This document shows, in pieces, positions 34,569 through 43,271 of a stretch of DNA of 64,000 nucleotides. The notes under the pieces are model-generated. The model saw nothing but the letters and a program-made list of their open reading frames with translations. It ran no database searches and was not told the origin of the DNA. Positions within the stretch are counted from its first letter, which is position 1. Every line of letters begins with the position of its first letter. The translations under genes and the position numbers were made by a program. The DNA comes from Dryocola clanedunensis (GTDB lineage Bacteria > Pseudomonadota > Gammaproteobacteria > Enterobacterales > Enterobacteriaceae): the NCBI RefSeq assembly GCF_025215155.1, contig NZ_JALHAM010000108.1; one strand, 5' to 3'.

Positions 34569-35903
34569 TTATAGGATAAAACGGCTCAGATCTTCATCTG
34601 CTACCAGCTCATCCAGATGTTTACTGACGTAATCGGCGTCAATAATGATGGACTCGCCGCTGAGATCGCTGGCCTCATAAGAGATATCTTCTACCAGACG
34701 CTCAAGCACAGTATGCAAACGGCGGGCACCGATGTTTTCAGTCGATTCATTCACCTGCCACGCAGCCTGTGCGATACGACGAATACCGTCTTCGGTAAAG
34801 TCGATGTTCACGCCTTCGGTGCCCATCAGCGCCTTGTACTGCACGGTGATGGACGCGTTTGGCTCGGTCAGGATGCGTTCGAAATCTTCCACGGTCAGCG
34901 CCTGAAGCTCAACGCGAATCGGCAAACGGCCCTGCAATTCAGGGATCAGGTCAGAAGGTTTGGCGACCTGGAACGCACCGGATGCGATAAACAGGATATG
35001 GTCAGTTTTGACCATGCCGTGCTTAGTTGAAACCGTGCATCCTTCAACCAGCGGCAGTAAATCACGTTGCACACCTTCACGGGAAACGTCAGGGCCTGAA
35101 CTGTTGCCCTCGCGTTTACAGATTTTATCGATCTCGTCGATAAAGACGATGCCATGCTGCTCAACCGCGTCGATGGCGTCCTGCTTCAGCTCTTCCGGGT
35201 TAACCAGCTTGGCCGCTTCTTCTTCAATCAGCAGTTTCATCGCTTCTTTGATTTTCAGCTTGCGAGGCTTCTGCTTCTGGCCGCCCAGGTTCTGGAACAT
35301 GGACTGCAGCTGGCTGGTCATCTCTTCCATGCCGGGAGGAGCCATGATTTCAACGCCCATTGGGGCTGCCGCCAGATCGATTTCGATCTCTTTATCGTCC
35401 AGCTCGCCTTCACGCAGCTTCTTGCGGAAAGCCTGGCGCGCCGCAGAGGGCTCTGGTGCCGTTTCGTTCTGGCCCCAGTTGTTCTTGGCCGGTGGCAGCA
35501 GCGCATCAAGAATACGTTCTTCCGCCATCTCTTCGGCGCGATAGCGGTTTTTATCAATGGACTGCAAGCGAACCATTTTCATCGCGGAATCGGTCAGATC
35601 GCGGATGATAGAGTCAACTTCTTTACCAACATAGCCGACTTCGGTGAACTTGGTCGCTTCAACCTTGATGAAAGGCGCGTTAGCAAGCTTCGCCAGACGG
35701 CGGGCAATTTCCGTTTTACCGACGCCGGTTGGGCCGATCATCAGAATGTTTTTTGGCGTCACTTCATGGCGCAGCTCTTCGTCCAGCTGCATACGGCGCC
35801 AGCGGTTACGTAACGCAATGGCCACGGAACGCTTGGCGTTATCCTGACCAATGATGTGTTTGTTAAGTTCGCTGACAATTTCGCGTGGAGTCATTTCAGA
35901 CAT
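34569..35903 (-). CDS. hslU: HslU ATPase of the HslVU protease
   Basis: AAA+ unfoldase that feeds substrates to HslV. The 444 residues contain Walker A GPTGVGKTEIARRL (about residues 57-70), the pore loop GYVGKEV near residue 91, Walker B IVFIDEIDKI (about 250), the intermediate domain between them, and the C-terminal helix ending DLSRFIL that docks onto HslV. It starts 9 bases after hslV. E. coli HslU has 443 residues. Confidence 0.98.
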   Translation of the reverse strand: MSEMTPREIVSELNKHIIGQDNAKRSVAIALRNRWRRMQLDEELRHEVTPKNILMIGPTGVGKTEIARRLAKLANAPFIKVEATKFTEVGYVGKEVDSIIRDLTDSAMKMVRLQSIDKNRYRAEEMAEERILDALLPPAKNNWGQNETAPEPSAARQAFRKKLREGELDDKEIEIDLAAAPMGVEIMAPPGMEEMTSQLQSMFQNLGGQKQKPRKLKIKEAMKLLIEEEAAKLVNPEELKQDAIDAVEQHGIVFIDEIDKICKREGNSSGPDVSREGVQRDLLPLVEGCTVSTKHGMVKTDHILFIASGAFQVAKPSDLIPELQGRLPIRVELQALTVEDFERILTEPNASITVQYKALMGTEGVNIDFTEDGIRRIAQAAWQVNESTENIGARRLHTVLERLVEDISYEASDLSGESIIIDADYVSKHLDELVADEDLSRFIL

Positions 35904-35912
35904 GGGGGATCC

Positions 35913-36443
35913 TTACGCCTTAGACGCTAATTCTTCAATGGTATGGAAATGGTTGGTATAGATGCAGATATCACCGGCGATCCCCAGCGATTTCTCAACG
36001 ATGTCGCGCGCACCCAGTTCGCTGTTGTCCAGCAGGGCACGGGCCGCGGCTTGTGCGTACGGGCCACCAGAGCCGATGGCGATAAGATCATCTTCCGGCT
36101 GGATAACGTCACCGTTACCGGTAATGATCAGCGAAGCGTTTTCATCGGCCACCGCCAGCAGCGCTTCAAGTTTGCGCAGCATTCTGTCGGTACGCCAGTC
36201 TTTCGCCAGCTCAACGGCGGCTTTCACCAGATGACCCTGGTGCATTTCAAGTTTGCGTTCAAAGAGTTCGAAGAGGGTAAAGGCATCGGCCGTACCGCCT
36301 GCAAAGCCTGCGATGACTTTGTCGTTGTACAGGCGGCGAACTTTTTTCACGTTGCCTTTCATTACGGTGTTGCCGAGCGTGGCCTGACCATCACCACCGA
36401 TTACGACATGGCCGTTACGGCGCACACTTACTATTGTTGTCAC
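35913..36443 (-). CDS. hslV: HslV peptidase of the HslVU protease
   Basis: Proteasome-like threonine peptidase forming the double hexamer of HslVU. I start at the GTG at 36443, so that the mature chain begins TTIVSVRRNGHVVIGGD with the catalytic Thr1 after removal of the initiator; AGGGG is upstream. This gives 176 residues as in E. coli, whereas the longer open frame would bury Thr1. A heat-shock-type promoter lies upstream, overlapping the end of ftsN. Confidence 0.97.
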   Translation of the reverse strand: MTTIVSVRRNGHVVIGGDGQATLGNTVMKGNVKKVRRLYNDKVIAGFAGGTADAFTLFELFERKLEMHQGHLVKAAVELAKDWRTDRMLRKLEALLAVADENASLIITGNGDVIQPEDDLIAIGSGGPYAQAAARALLDNSELGARDIVEKSLGIAGDICIYTNHFHTIEELASKA

Positions 36444-36508
36444 GAGCAGACCCCTTATTGCATCAGCGGAATACGTGCCCCGGGCTGACCCTGGGGCTGA
36501 ATGCAATT

Positions 36509-36537
36509 ATAGATGGGGGAGTTTTTGGGGGTTTCAA
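36509..36537 (-). promoter_or_regulatory. Sigma-32 promoter of hslVU
   Basis: On the minus strand TTGAAAC (36537-36531) is followed after 12 bases by CCCCATCTAT (36518-36509), matching the heat-shock sigma-32 pattern and the E. coli hslVU promoter. Confidence 0.8.
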
Positions 36538-37553
36538 CCCCCGCTCAGACGAATACAGTTAGCGTGACCAGCCATCTTCAGACGATTGAGGGTGCTGTTC
36601 GCATTATCTTTGCCTTTAATCGGACCAATGACCACGCGGTTCCAGCCGTTGTTGGTGGTGATGTGTGAATCAAAACCTTCGAATGCCAGCTGCGCACGGA
36701 CAGTTTCCGCCTGCTCACTGCCTTTGAAGGAACCACACTGCACCATCCAGCGTTTCTCATCCTTCGGTTTTTCCTGAGGAGCCGCTGCGGTTTGCTTTGG
36801 CGCCTCCGGTTCACGCGTTACCGGGGCTGGTTTAGGCTGCGCCTGTGGCGCCGGTTGAGCGGCGCGCTGCTGGTTATTATGCGGCGGCGTTTGCAGCAAA
36901 TCCTGATACGGCTGCTGAGCAGTAGAGGTTGCACGAGGCTGCTGCTGTACAGCTCGAGGCTGTTGTGTGGTTTGCTGCACTGCACGGGGTTGCTGGTAAG
37001 GCTGTTCCGTTACACGCTGCTGTGCACGAGGCTGCTGCTGCTGCTGGCTCCACTGTGTTTGCTGCTGTACCTGCTGGATTTGTTTCTGGCGCTGCAACGT
37101 TTGCTGACGCTGCGCCGGCGTTTGTTCATTCCACGGCACTTCGTTCAGTTGGGTTGGCTGCTGGCGCATATCCGCCTGCATCTGTTCAAGTAGCTGGCGC
37201 TGCTCGCTGGTGAGCTGGTCTTTATTTCTGACTTCCCCCCCGGCCGTTGGCTCGGTTGGGCTAAGTACGCCCGGCTGGCGGTTTTCCAGCTCTTTAATAT
37301 AGCGCCAGCGCTCTTCCGGTTTAGGCGGCAGGCCGTTGCCACTCACTTTGTGGCCAGGCAGGACTTCGCTCTCATCTTTTTTATGATGGGTAATGAAGTA
37401 CAGAGCACCAATAAAAGCCACCAGCACGGCGGCCGCAATGGCTACCATAGTCGGTGAGACGGATGGCAGGTTACGTTGCTTTTTGCGGGAAGTACTCTTT
37501 TTGCGCCGTGTCCCTGTCGATTGCCCGCGGCGTACATAATCTTTTTGTGCCAC
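36534..37553 (-). CDS. ftsN: Cell division protein FtsN
   Basis: Bitopic trigger of septal peptidoglycan synthesis. The 339 residues have a basic cytoplasmic end (MAQKDYVRRGQSTGTRRKK), one transmembrane helix (about 34-55), a periplasmic region with the essential short helices, a long Q/P-rich linker with repeated QQPRAVQQ, and a C-terminal SPOR domain (about 262-339) that binds denuded glycan (WMVQCGSFKGSEQAE to the end). The linker makes it longer than the 319 residues of E. coli. Downstream of cytR, as usual. Confidence 0.97.
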   Translation of the reverse strand: MAQKDYVRRGQSTGTRRKKSTSRKKQRNLPSVSPTMVAIAAAVLVAFIGALYFITHHKKDESEVLPGHKVSGNGLPPKPEERWRYIKELENRQPGVLSPTEPTAGGEVRNKDQLTSEQRQLLEQMQADMRQQPTQLNEVPWNEQTPAQRQQTLQRQKQIQQVQQQTQWSQQQQQPRAQQRVTEQPYQQPRAVQQTTQQPRAVQQQPRATSTAQQPYQDLLQTPPHNNQQRAAQPAPQAQPKPAPVTREPEAPKQTAAAPQEKPKDEKRWMVQCGSFKGSEQAETVRAQLAFEGFDSHITTNNGWNRVVIGPIKGKDNANSTLNRLKMAGHANCIRLSGG

Positions 37554-37641
37554 TATTGATTCACTGTATTTATACGTTTATTAGCCCGCCATGTTACTGA
37601 AGGGATGCCCCTTTGACCAGACAGGGGCGTCCTAAAGCGGT

Positions 37642-38676
37642 TCATTTTCTCATGCCTGGTGCGCTGGTGGTTCCTCTTTCAATGAGGTCACAGTCCAGTA
37701 ATCGCGATCCGCTGCTGACTATTTCGCCGTGCAGCTGATCTAAAAGCAACAGCATGGCCTCTCGCCCGATATCGAAACGCGGCTGCTGTACGGTGGTCAG
37801 CGGTGGGTCACAGAATTGCGACAGGGCGATGTCATCGAAGCCCATAATCGACAAATCTTCCGGGATGCGTAAGCCGCTGCGCTTGGCCTGCGACAGTGCT
37901 CCCAGCGCCATGACATCACTGTGACAAAATACCGCCGTAGGGGGAACAGGGAGTGCCAGAAGTTGTGACAGAGCCTGGGCACCGGCCTCAAAAGTAAAGT
38001 CGCCGCGCGCGATGTAATGGGGATCGACGACCATGCCCGTCCGGCGTAGCGCCTGAACATAGCCCTGCAGGCGGTAGTGACAAAGCGGCATCTCTTCCGG
38101 CCCGGCAATACAGGCGATTCGCTCATGACCAAGCTGCTGTAGATAGTAAACGGCATTGAATGCAGCGGTCAGGTTATCGATATGCACGGTTGGCAGCTCA
38201 AGCTCAGGAGCGAACTCGTTAGCCATGACCATCGGCGGCAGGTTCCGTTGTTCTTCCAGACTGGCATCGAAAGGCAACCGTGAGCCGAGCAGCAGCATGC
38301 CATCGATTTGCTTGGTGATGATCAGGTCGATAAACGTCTTTTCCTGCTGATTCTGATGGGCGCAGTCGCCAATCAGCACCAGGTAGCCCTGGTCCGCCGC
38401 GGTGACTTCGATGCCGCGGATAATTTCACTGAAAAAGGGATCGCAGATGTCCGGCACAATCACCAGGATGGTGCGCGATTCGTTACGTTTAGCGTTACGG
38501 CCTAATGAATGGGGTAAGTAACCAACTTCTATTGCTGCCTGCTCTACCCGGTTGCGTGTGCTTTGCGACACCTTATCGGGATTCATTAATGCACGGGATA
38601 CCGTCGCGGTAGAGACTTTCGCCTGGACGGCAACATCTTTCATGGTTGCATTGGCAACCTGCTTCTTCGGCTTCAA
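37642..38676 (-). CDS. cytR: Cytidine-responsive LacI-family repressor CytR
   Basis: Represses nucleoside uptake and catabolism genes together with CRP and is released by cytidine. The 344 residues start with a LacI helix-turn-helix (TMKDVAVQAKVSTATVSRAL, about 11-30) and hinge, then a periplasmic-binding-protein-like core ending in DIALSQFCDPPLTTVQQP. It lies between ftsN and priA as in E. coli (341 residues). A functional link with the riboside cluster upstream is possible but not shown. Confidence 0.96.
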   Translation of the reverse strand: MKPKKQVANATMKDVAVQAKVSTATVSRALMNPDKVSQSTRNRVEQAAIEVGYLPHSLGRNAKRNESRTILVIVPDICDPFFSEIIRGIEVTAADQGYLVLIGDCAHQNQQEKTFIDLIITKQIDGMLLLGSRLPFDASLEEQRNLPPMVMANEFAPELELPTVHIDNLTAAFNAVYYLQQLGHERIACIAGPEEMPLCHYRLQGYVQALRRTGMVVDPHYIARGDFTFEAGAQALSQLLALPVPPTAVFCHSDVMALGALSQAKRSGLRIPEDLSIMGFDDIALSQFCDPPLTTVQQPRFDIGREAMLLLLDQLHGEIVSSGSRLLDCDLIERGTTSAPGMRK

Positions 38677-38840
38677 CTTCTTCTCCTCACATGCCTTCCG
38701 CAGACTTCGACTCTTCCCTGATGTCTGATCGTGTTCACATTCTTAGCAGAATATTGATGTCGCCAGTTACAGAAATTTCATTAAAAGTGTGACGGGTATT
38801 GAATTTTTCGATCCGCTTCGCATTACAGGCCCGTTCTGTG

Positions 38841-41036
38841 CTAGCTCTCAATCGGATCGACATCCAGCATCCACTTCACTTTGCGGGATTCAGGCAGCGT
38901 GTTGACCAGCGCCAGAGAGTGGCTAATTAGCCGCTGTAAACGAGCTCGTGAAGGGTGTTGAAGGAGAATTTGCCAACGGAAGCGGCCGCTACGTTTCGGC
39001 TGCAAAGAGGGCACGGGGCCCATAATCCACAGCTGCTCATCGCGCAGCGGGCTGGATTCGAGCAGGTTTCGCAATTGCTGAAGGAATAGCGGAGCCTGCT
39101 GGTTATTTTGGTCTTCTGCGCGGAAGATCACATGGCTGGTGAAAGGGGGGAGAAACACCGTCTGGCGTTCGACCTGCGCCTGAGAGGCGAAGGCATCGTA
39201 ACCCTGAGTCAGTAAGGTTTGCAGCAGCGGGTGTTCTGGGTGATGGGTTTGTAATACCACCTCACCTTGCTTACCAGCGCGTCCGGCTCGGCCTGAAACC
39301 TGGACATAAAGCTGTGCGAAGCGTTCCGCCGCGCGGAAGTCGGCCGAGAAGAGCGCACCGTCCACATCCAGGAGGGCGACCAGTGTCACATCGGGGAAAT
39401 GGTGGCCTTTCGCTAACATTTGCGTACCGATGAGTATGCGCGCGCCGCCGCGGTGGACTTCCGCCAGCTGCTGCTCAAGTGCTCCTTTACGGCTGGTGGT
39501 GTCCCGGTCGATACGCGAAAGCGGCACGTTGGGGAACATTGGCGCCAGGCTTTGCTCGAGCTGTTCAGTCCCCATGCCGACCGGGACAAGATTGGTAGAC
39601 CCGCAGCCGGGACACTGGTGGGGAATGGGGCGCTGGCTGTCGCAGTGGTGGCAGCGTAACTGGCGGTGGCCCTGATGCAGCGTGAAATAATGATCGCAGC
39701 GCGGGCACTCTGCTATCCAGCCACATTCGTGGCACAGCAGCGCCGGAGCGAATCCCCGACGGTTCAGAAACAAAATCACCTGGTTGTCGGCCTGCAAATG
39801 CTGACCAATTTTTTTGATAAGCGCGGGGGCGAGGCCAGATTTCAGCGGCTGGCTTTTTAAATCCACAACCTGTTGTAAAGCCGGGCGTGCATTACCGGCG
39901 CGCTTTGTCAGACGTAGCTGGCGATATTTACCCAGCTGCACGTTATGCAGTGTTTCCAGCGCAGGCGTGGCCGAGCCAAGAATGATAGGGATATCTTCCG
40001 CATGCGCGCGATACACCGCCAGATCGCGGGCGTGGTATCGCCAGCCTTCCTGCTGTTTATAGGAGCTGTCGTGCTCTTCATCTATGACGATGACGCCAAG
40101 ACGACAAAAAGGTGTAAAGAGAGATGAGCGTGTACCGATGACGATTGCCGCCTCGCCGCTGCGAGCTTTTAACCACACAGCAAGACGTTCGCTGTCGTTC
40201 AGGCCGGAGTGCAGCACTTCGACCGGGGCGTTAAAACGCTCGCGGAAGCGGGCGATGGTTTGTGGCGTCAGGCCGATTTCCGGCACCAGCACCAGCGCCT
40301 GCTTGCCCTGCGCCAGCACGTTTTCCAGCACGCTCAGATAGACTTCGGTTTTGCCCGAACCTGTGATACCCGCCAGCAGCCAGGCGGCGAAATGATCGTC
40401 CTCGCTATGGATAGCACCGACCGCTGTAGCCTGCTCGGTATTTAGCCGTAGGCGCTCGCCTGCGACGGAGTAGTTATCCCGCCAGTCTGCTGTGGCAGGC
40501 GCGGCGCTTTTCAAATCGCACAGGCCTTTGGTACGTAGCGCCTGTAACCCTTGTTCGCTGATCTCCATTTCGCCGACCTGATGGCGCCAGATGTTTTTCT
40601 GCCGCACGGCCGCCAGCGCCTGCTGCTGCTTAGGTGCGCGCTTCAGGCTATTGAGATCGACTGCTTTGCCTTCTTCGGTCGCAAACCAGTACCACAGCGG
40701 CGCGTGGTGAGCGGGCTTGCCCTGGCGTAGCAGGATGGGGAGGGCGTGAAACAGCACGTCGCCAATCGGGTGGTGATAATAATCCTTTGCCCAGAGCAAC
40801 ACTCGCCACAGCGAGGCCGGGAACAGCGATTCGCCATCCAGTACTTCTGCGACTGGTTTCAGGTCGCTCAACGGCAGTTCACTCTTTTCGCTGACGGCGA
40901 CAACAATGCCCACGGCTTCACGCTTACCGAACGGCACCATGACACGACAACCCGCTGCCACCTGCATTCCCACTGGGATCAGATAGTCAAACGTTCGGGC
41001 AAGAGGAACCGGCAGGGCAACGTGAGCGACAGGCAT
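38841..41036 (-). CDS. priA: Primosomal protein N' (replication-restart helicase PriA)
   Basis: 3'-5' helicase that recognises stalled or D-loop forks and reloads DnaB. From ATG 41036 (MPVAHVALPVPL) it has 731 residues: a DNA-binding N-terminal domain, Walker A GITGSGKTEVYLS (about 222), DEEH (about 319), eight zinc cysteines beginning CHECGWIAECPRC (about 436), and motif VI QVSGRAGRAGKQGEV. The frame is open 18 codons further upstream without support. Divergent from rpmE. Confidence 0.97.
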   Translation of the reverse strand: MPVAHVALPVPLARTFDYLIPVGMQVAAGCRVMVPFGKREAVGIVVAVSEKSELPLSDLKPVAEVLDGESLFPASLWRVLLWAKDYYHHPIGDVLFHALPILLRQGKPAHHAPLWYWFATEEGKAVDLNSLKRAPKQQQALAAVRQKNIWRHQVGEMEISEQGLQALRTKGLCDLKSAAPATADWRDNYSVAGERLRLNTEQATAVGAIHSEDDHFAAWLLAGITGSGKTEVYLSVLENVLAQGKQALVLVPEIGLTPQTIARFRERFNAPVEVLHSGLNDSERLAVWLKARSGEAAIVIGTRSSLFTPFCRLGVIVIDEEHDSSYKQQEGWRYHARDLAVYRAHAEDIPIILGSATPALETLHNVQLGKYRQLRLTKRAGNARPALQQVVDLKSQPLKSGLAPALIKKIGQHLQADNQVILFLNRRGFAPALLCHECGWIAECPRCDHYFTLHQGHRQLRCHHCDSQRPIPHQCPGCGSTNLVPVGMGTEQLEQSLAPMFPNVPLSRIDRDTTSRKGALEQQLAEVHRGGARILIGTQMLAKGHHFPDVTLVALLDVDGALFSADFRAAERFAQLYVQVSGRAGRAGKQGEVVLQTHHPEHPLLQTLLTQGYDAFASQAQVERQTVFLPPFTSHVIFRAEDQNNQQAPLFLQQLRNLLESSPLRDEQLWIMGPVPSLQPKRSGRFRWQILLQHPSRARLQRLISHSLALVNTLPESRKVKWMLDVDPIES

Positions 41037-41245
41037 GAAAACATCCGGGCTGATAAAAAAGACGAGATAGTGTACACTGTGTGTTCGCAAAATTGCGGAT
41101 CAGTTTGCAAGCACCTGCAGGATTCTGTATGATTCGCCGCCTTTGATGCGCAGTTTTGGCTTCGAATAAACCTACTTTATTAACATCGCGTGGTGTCTGG
41201 CGTTAGGGCTGGAAGAGCGACGCGGCCTTAGACTTGAGGTTTTCC

Positions 41246-41458
41246 ATGAAAAAAGATATCCACCCTAAATATGACGTAATTACTGCCAACTGTTCTTGCG
41301 GTAATTCTATCCAAATCCGCTCTACTGCGGGTCACGATCTGAACCTGGACGTTTGTGGTGAATGCCACCCGTTCTACACTGGTAAACAGCGTGACGTTGC
41401 TACCGGTGGCCGTGTTGACCGCTTCAACAAGCGTTTCAGCATCCCAGGCGCGAAATAA
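41246..41458 (+). CDS. rpmE: 50S ribosomal protein L31 (zinc type)
   Basis: Ribosomal protein at the inter-subunit bridge. The 70 residues from ATG 41246 (MKKDIHPKYDVIT, with GAGGT upstream) retain the zinc-ligand cysteines: NCSCGN (residues 16 and 18) and VCGECHP (37 and 40). This is therefore the zinc-containing form, which is replaced by the paralogue YkgM under zinc starvation in E. coli. A strong terminator follows; yiiX, next in E. coli, is absent. Confidence 0.97.
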   Translation: MKKDIHPKYDVITANCSCGNSIQIRSTAGHDLNLDVCGECHPFYTGKQRDVATGGRVDRFNKRFSIPGAK

Positions 41459-41480
41459 GTTTTCGCCGTCCGGAAATGAG

Positions 41481-41507
41481 AAAGGCGCCTTACGGCGCCT
41501 TTTTTGT
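41481..41507 (+). terminator. rpmE terminator
   Basis: aaaggcgcc-ttac-ggcgcctt hairpin followed by a run of T; it also lies just past the convergent metJ stop. Confidence 0.9.
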
Positions 41508-41527
41508 ACCCAAAATCCGGGAGGGGA

Positions 41528-41845
41528 TTAATACTCCCAGGTATCCGGATCGATCCCCAGCTCGCGCATAATTACCTTCGCTGCTTCCGGGATTTCATCG
41601 CTGCGTTCTTTACGCAGGTCTTCATCGTTCGGCAGAGGCTGGCCCGTGAAGGCGTGAAGGAATGCTTCACACAGCAGTTCACTGTTCGTTGCATGCCGCA
41701 GGTTATTCACCTGACGACGGGTGCGCTCATCGGTGAGGATTTTTAACACCTTCAGAGGAATGGACACCGTAATTTTCTTTACTTGTTCACTTTTCTTACC
41801 GTGCTCAGCGTAAGGGCTGATATATTCGCCGCTCCATTCAGCCAT
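41528..41845 (-). CDS. metJ: Methionine repressor MetJ
   Basis: Ribbon-helix-helix repressor of the methionine regulon; S-adenosylmethionine is co-repressor. The 105 residues equal E. coli MetJ. The DNA-contacting beta strand is in [15 protein letters not shown] (about residues 22-36), followed by [20 protein letters not shown]. It is divergent from metBL, and MetJ boxes lie in the 263 bases between. Confidence 0.98.
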
Positions 41846-42023
41846 GAGATACCTTTAATCCTCTTATCAATTAAACATGCTCAAAACGGGCGTGGCACGA
41901 TTTGGGCGATTATCTGTCTAGTGTACCGCGTTGAACAGTGCGCAGTCTGCGACTGCTTACGCACTAAAGCATATAATTTTAACGGCTATTTCCCGTTTGC
42001 TCAATCTATACGCAAAGAAGTTT

Positions 42024-42055
42024 AGATGTCCAGATGTATTGACGTCTATCTATTC
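42024..42055 (+). promoter_or_regulatory. MetJ boxes upstream of metB
   Basis: Four tandem 8-mers related to AGACGTCT: agatgtcc, agatgtat, tgacgtct, atctattc. They lie in the metJ-metB gap and would mediate MetJ repression. Confidence 0.8.
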
Positions 42056-42108
42056 AGTGTTTACTCTGATGGCTGACCTTTATTCCACCAGCAAGGATCA
42101 GGCAGACA

Positions 42109-43269
42109 ATGACGCGCAAACAGGCAACCATCGCAGTACGCAGCGGTTTGAATGATGATGAGCAATACGGTTGTGTTGTTCCACCCATCCATCTCTCCAG
42201 CACCTATAACTTCACCGGCTTTAATGAACCTCGTGCCCATGACTATTCGCGACGCGGTAACCCGACGCGCGACGTAGTTCAGCGCGCGCTGGCTGAACTT
42301 GAAGGCGGTGCAGGTGCCGTGATGACCAACACCGGCATGTCTGCCATTCACCTGGTGACCACTGTCTTTCTGAAACCAGGCGATCTGCTGGTGGCACCGC
42401 ATGACTGCTACGGCGGAAGCTATCGCCTGTTTGATAGCCTGGCAAAACGTGGCGCGTATCGCGTTTTATTTGTCGATCAGGGGGATGAAGCAGCCCTGAA
42501 TGCGGCACTTGCCGAAAAACCGAAGCTGGTACTGGTAGAAAGCCCGAGCAACCCATTGTTACGCGTGGTAGATATTGCGAAAATATGTGCTGCGGCGCGT
42601 GAAGCCGGGGCGATAAGCGTAGTGGATAACACCTTCCTGAGCCCGGCCCTGCAAAATCCGCTGGCGCTGGGGGCGGATCTGGTTCTGCACTCCTGTACAA
42701 AATACCTGAATGGCCACTCAGATGTAGTGGCTGGCGTAGTGATAGCAAAAGATCCTGAACTGGTCACTGAACTGGCCTGGTGGGCGAATAACATCGGCGT
42801 GACCGGGAGCGCGTTTGACAGCTATCTGCTGCTGCGCGGTCTGCGCACGCTGTCACCGCGTATGGAAGTTGCTCAGCGCAACGCACAGGCCATCGTTGAG
42901 TACCTGAAGACGCAGCCGCTGGTGAAAAAGCTGTATCATCCGTCGCTGCCGGAAAACCAGGGGCACGAGATCGCGGCTCGTCAGCAGAAAGGGTTTGGCG
43001 CGATGCTGAGTTTTGAATTTGACGGAGACGAGCAGACCCTGCGCCGTTTCCTGAGCGGGCTGTCGCTCTTCACCCTTGCGGAATCGCTGGGTGGCGTTGA
43101 AAGCCTGATTTCCCACGCGGCAACCATGACCCACGCGGGCATGGCGCCGGAAGCGCGAGCTGCGGCTGGCATTTCCGAAACGCTGCTGCGTATCTCTACC
43201 GGTATTGAAGATGGCGATGATTTAATTGCCGACCTGGAAAATGCCTTCCGGGTGGCAAGAGAGGGGTAA
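42109..43269 (+). CDS. metB: Cystathionine gamma-synthase
   Basis: PLP enzyme joining O-succinylhomoserine and cysteine to cystathionine. The 386 residues match E. coli MetB. The PLP lysine is in SCTKYLNGHSDVVAG (about residue 198). Substrate and cofactor residues lie in YSRRGNPTRDV and VDNTFLSPALQNPL, as expected for Cys/Met-metabolism PLP enzymes. The metL start is two bases after its stop, so metBL form an operon under MetJ. Confidence 0.98.
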   Translation: MTRKQATIAVRSGLNDDEQYGCVVPPIHLSSTYNFTGFNEPRAHDYSRRGNPTRDVVQRALAELEGGAGAVMTNTGMSAIHLVTTVFLKPGDLLVAPHDCYGGSYRLFDSLAKRGAYRVLFVDQGDEAALNAALAEKPKLVLVESPSNPLLRVVDIAKICAAAREAGAISVVDNTFLSPALQNPLALGADLVLHSCTKYLNGHSDVVAGVVIAKDPELVTELAWWANNIGVTGSAFDSYLLLRGLRTLSPRMEVAQRNAQAIVEYLKTQPLVKKLYHPSLPENQGHEIAARQQKGFGAMLSFEFDGDEQTLRRFLSGLSLFTLAESLGGVESLISHAATMTHAGMAPEARAAAGISETLLRISTGIEDGDDLIADLENAFRVAREG

Positions 43270-43271
43270 GC

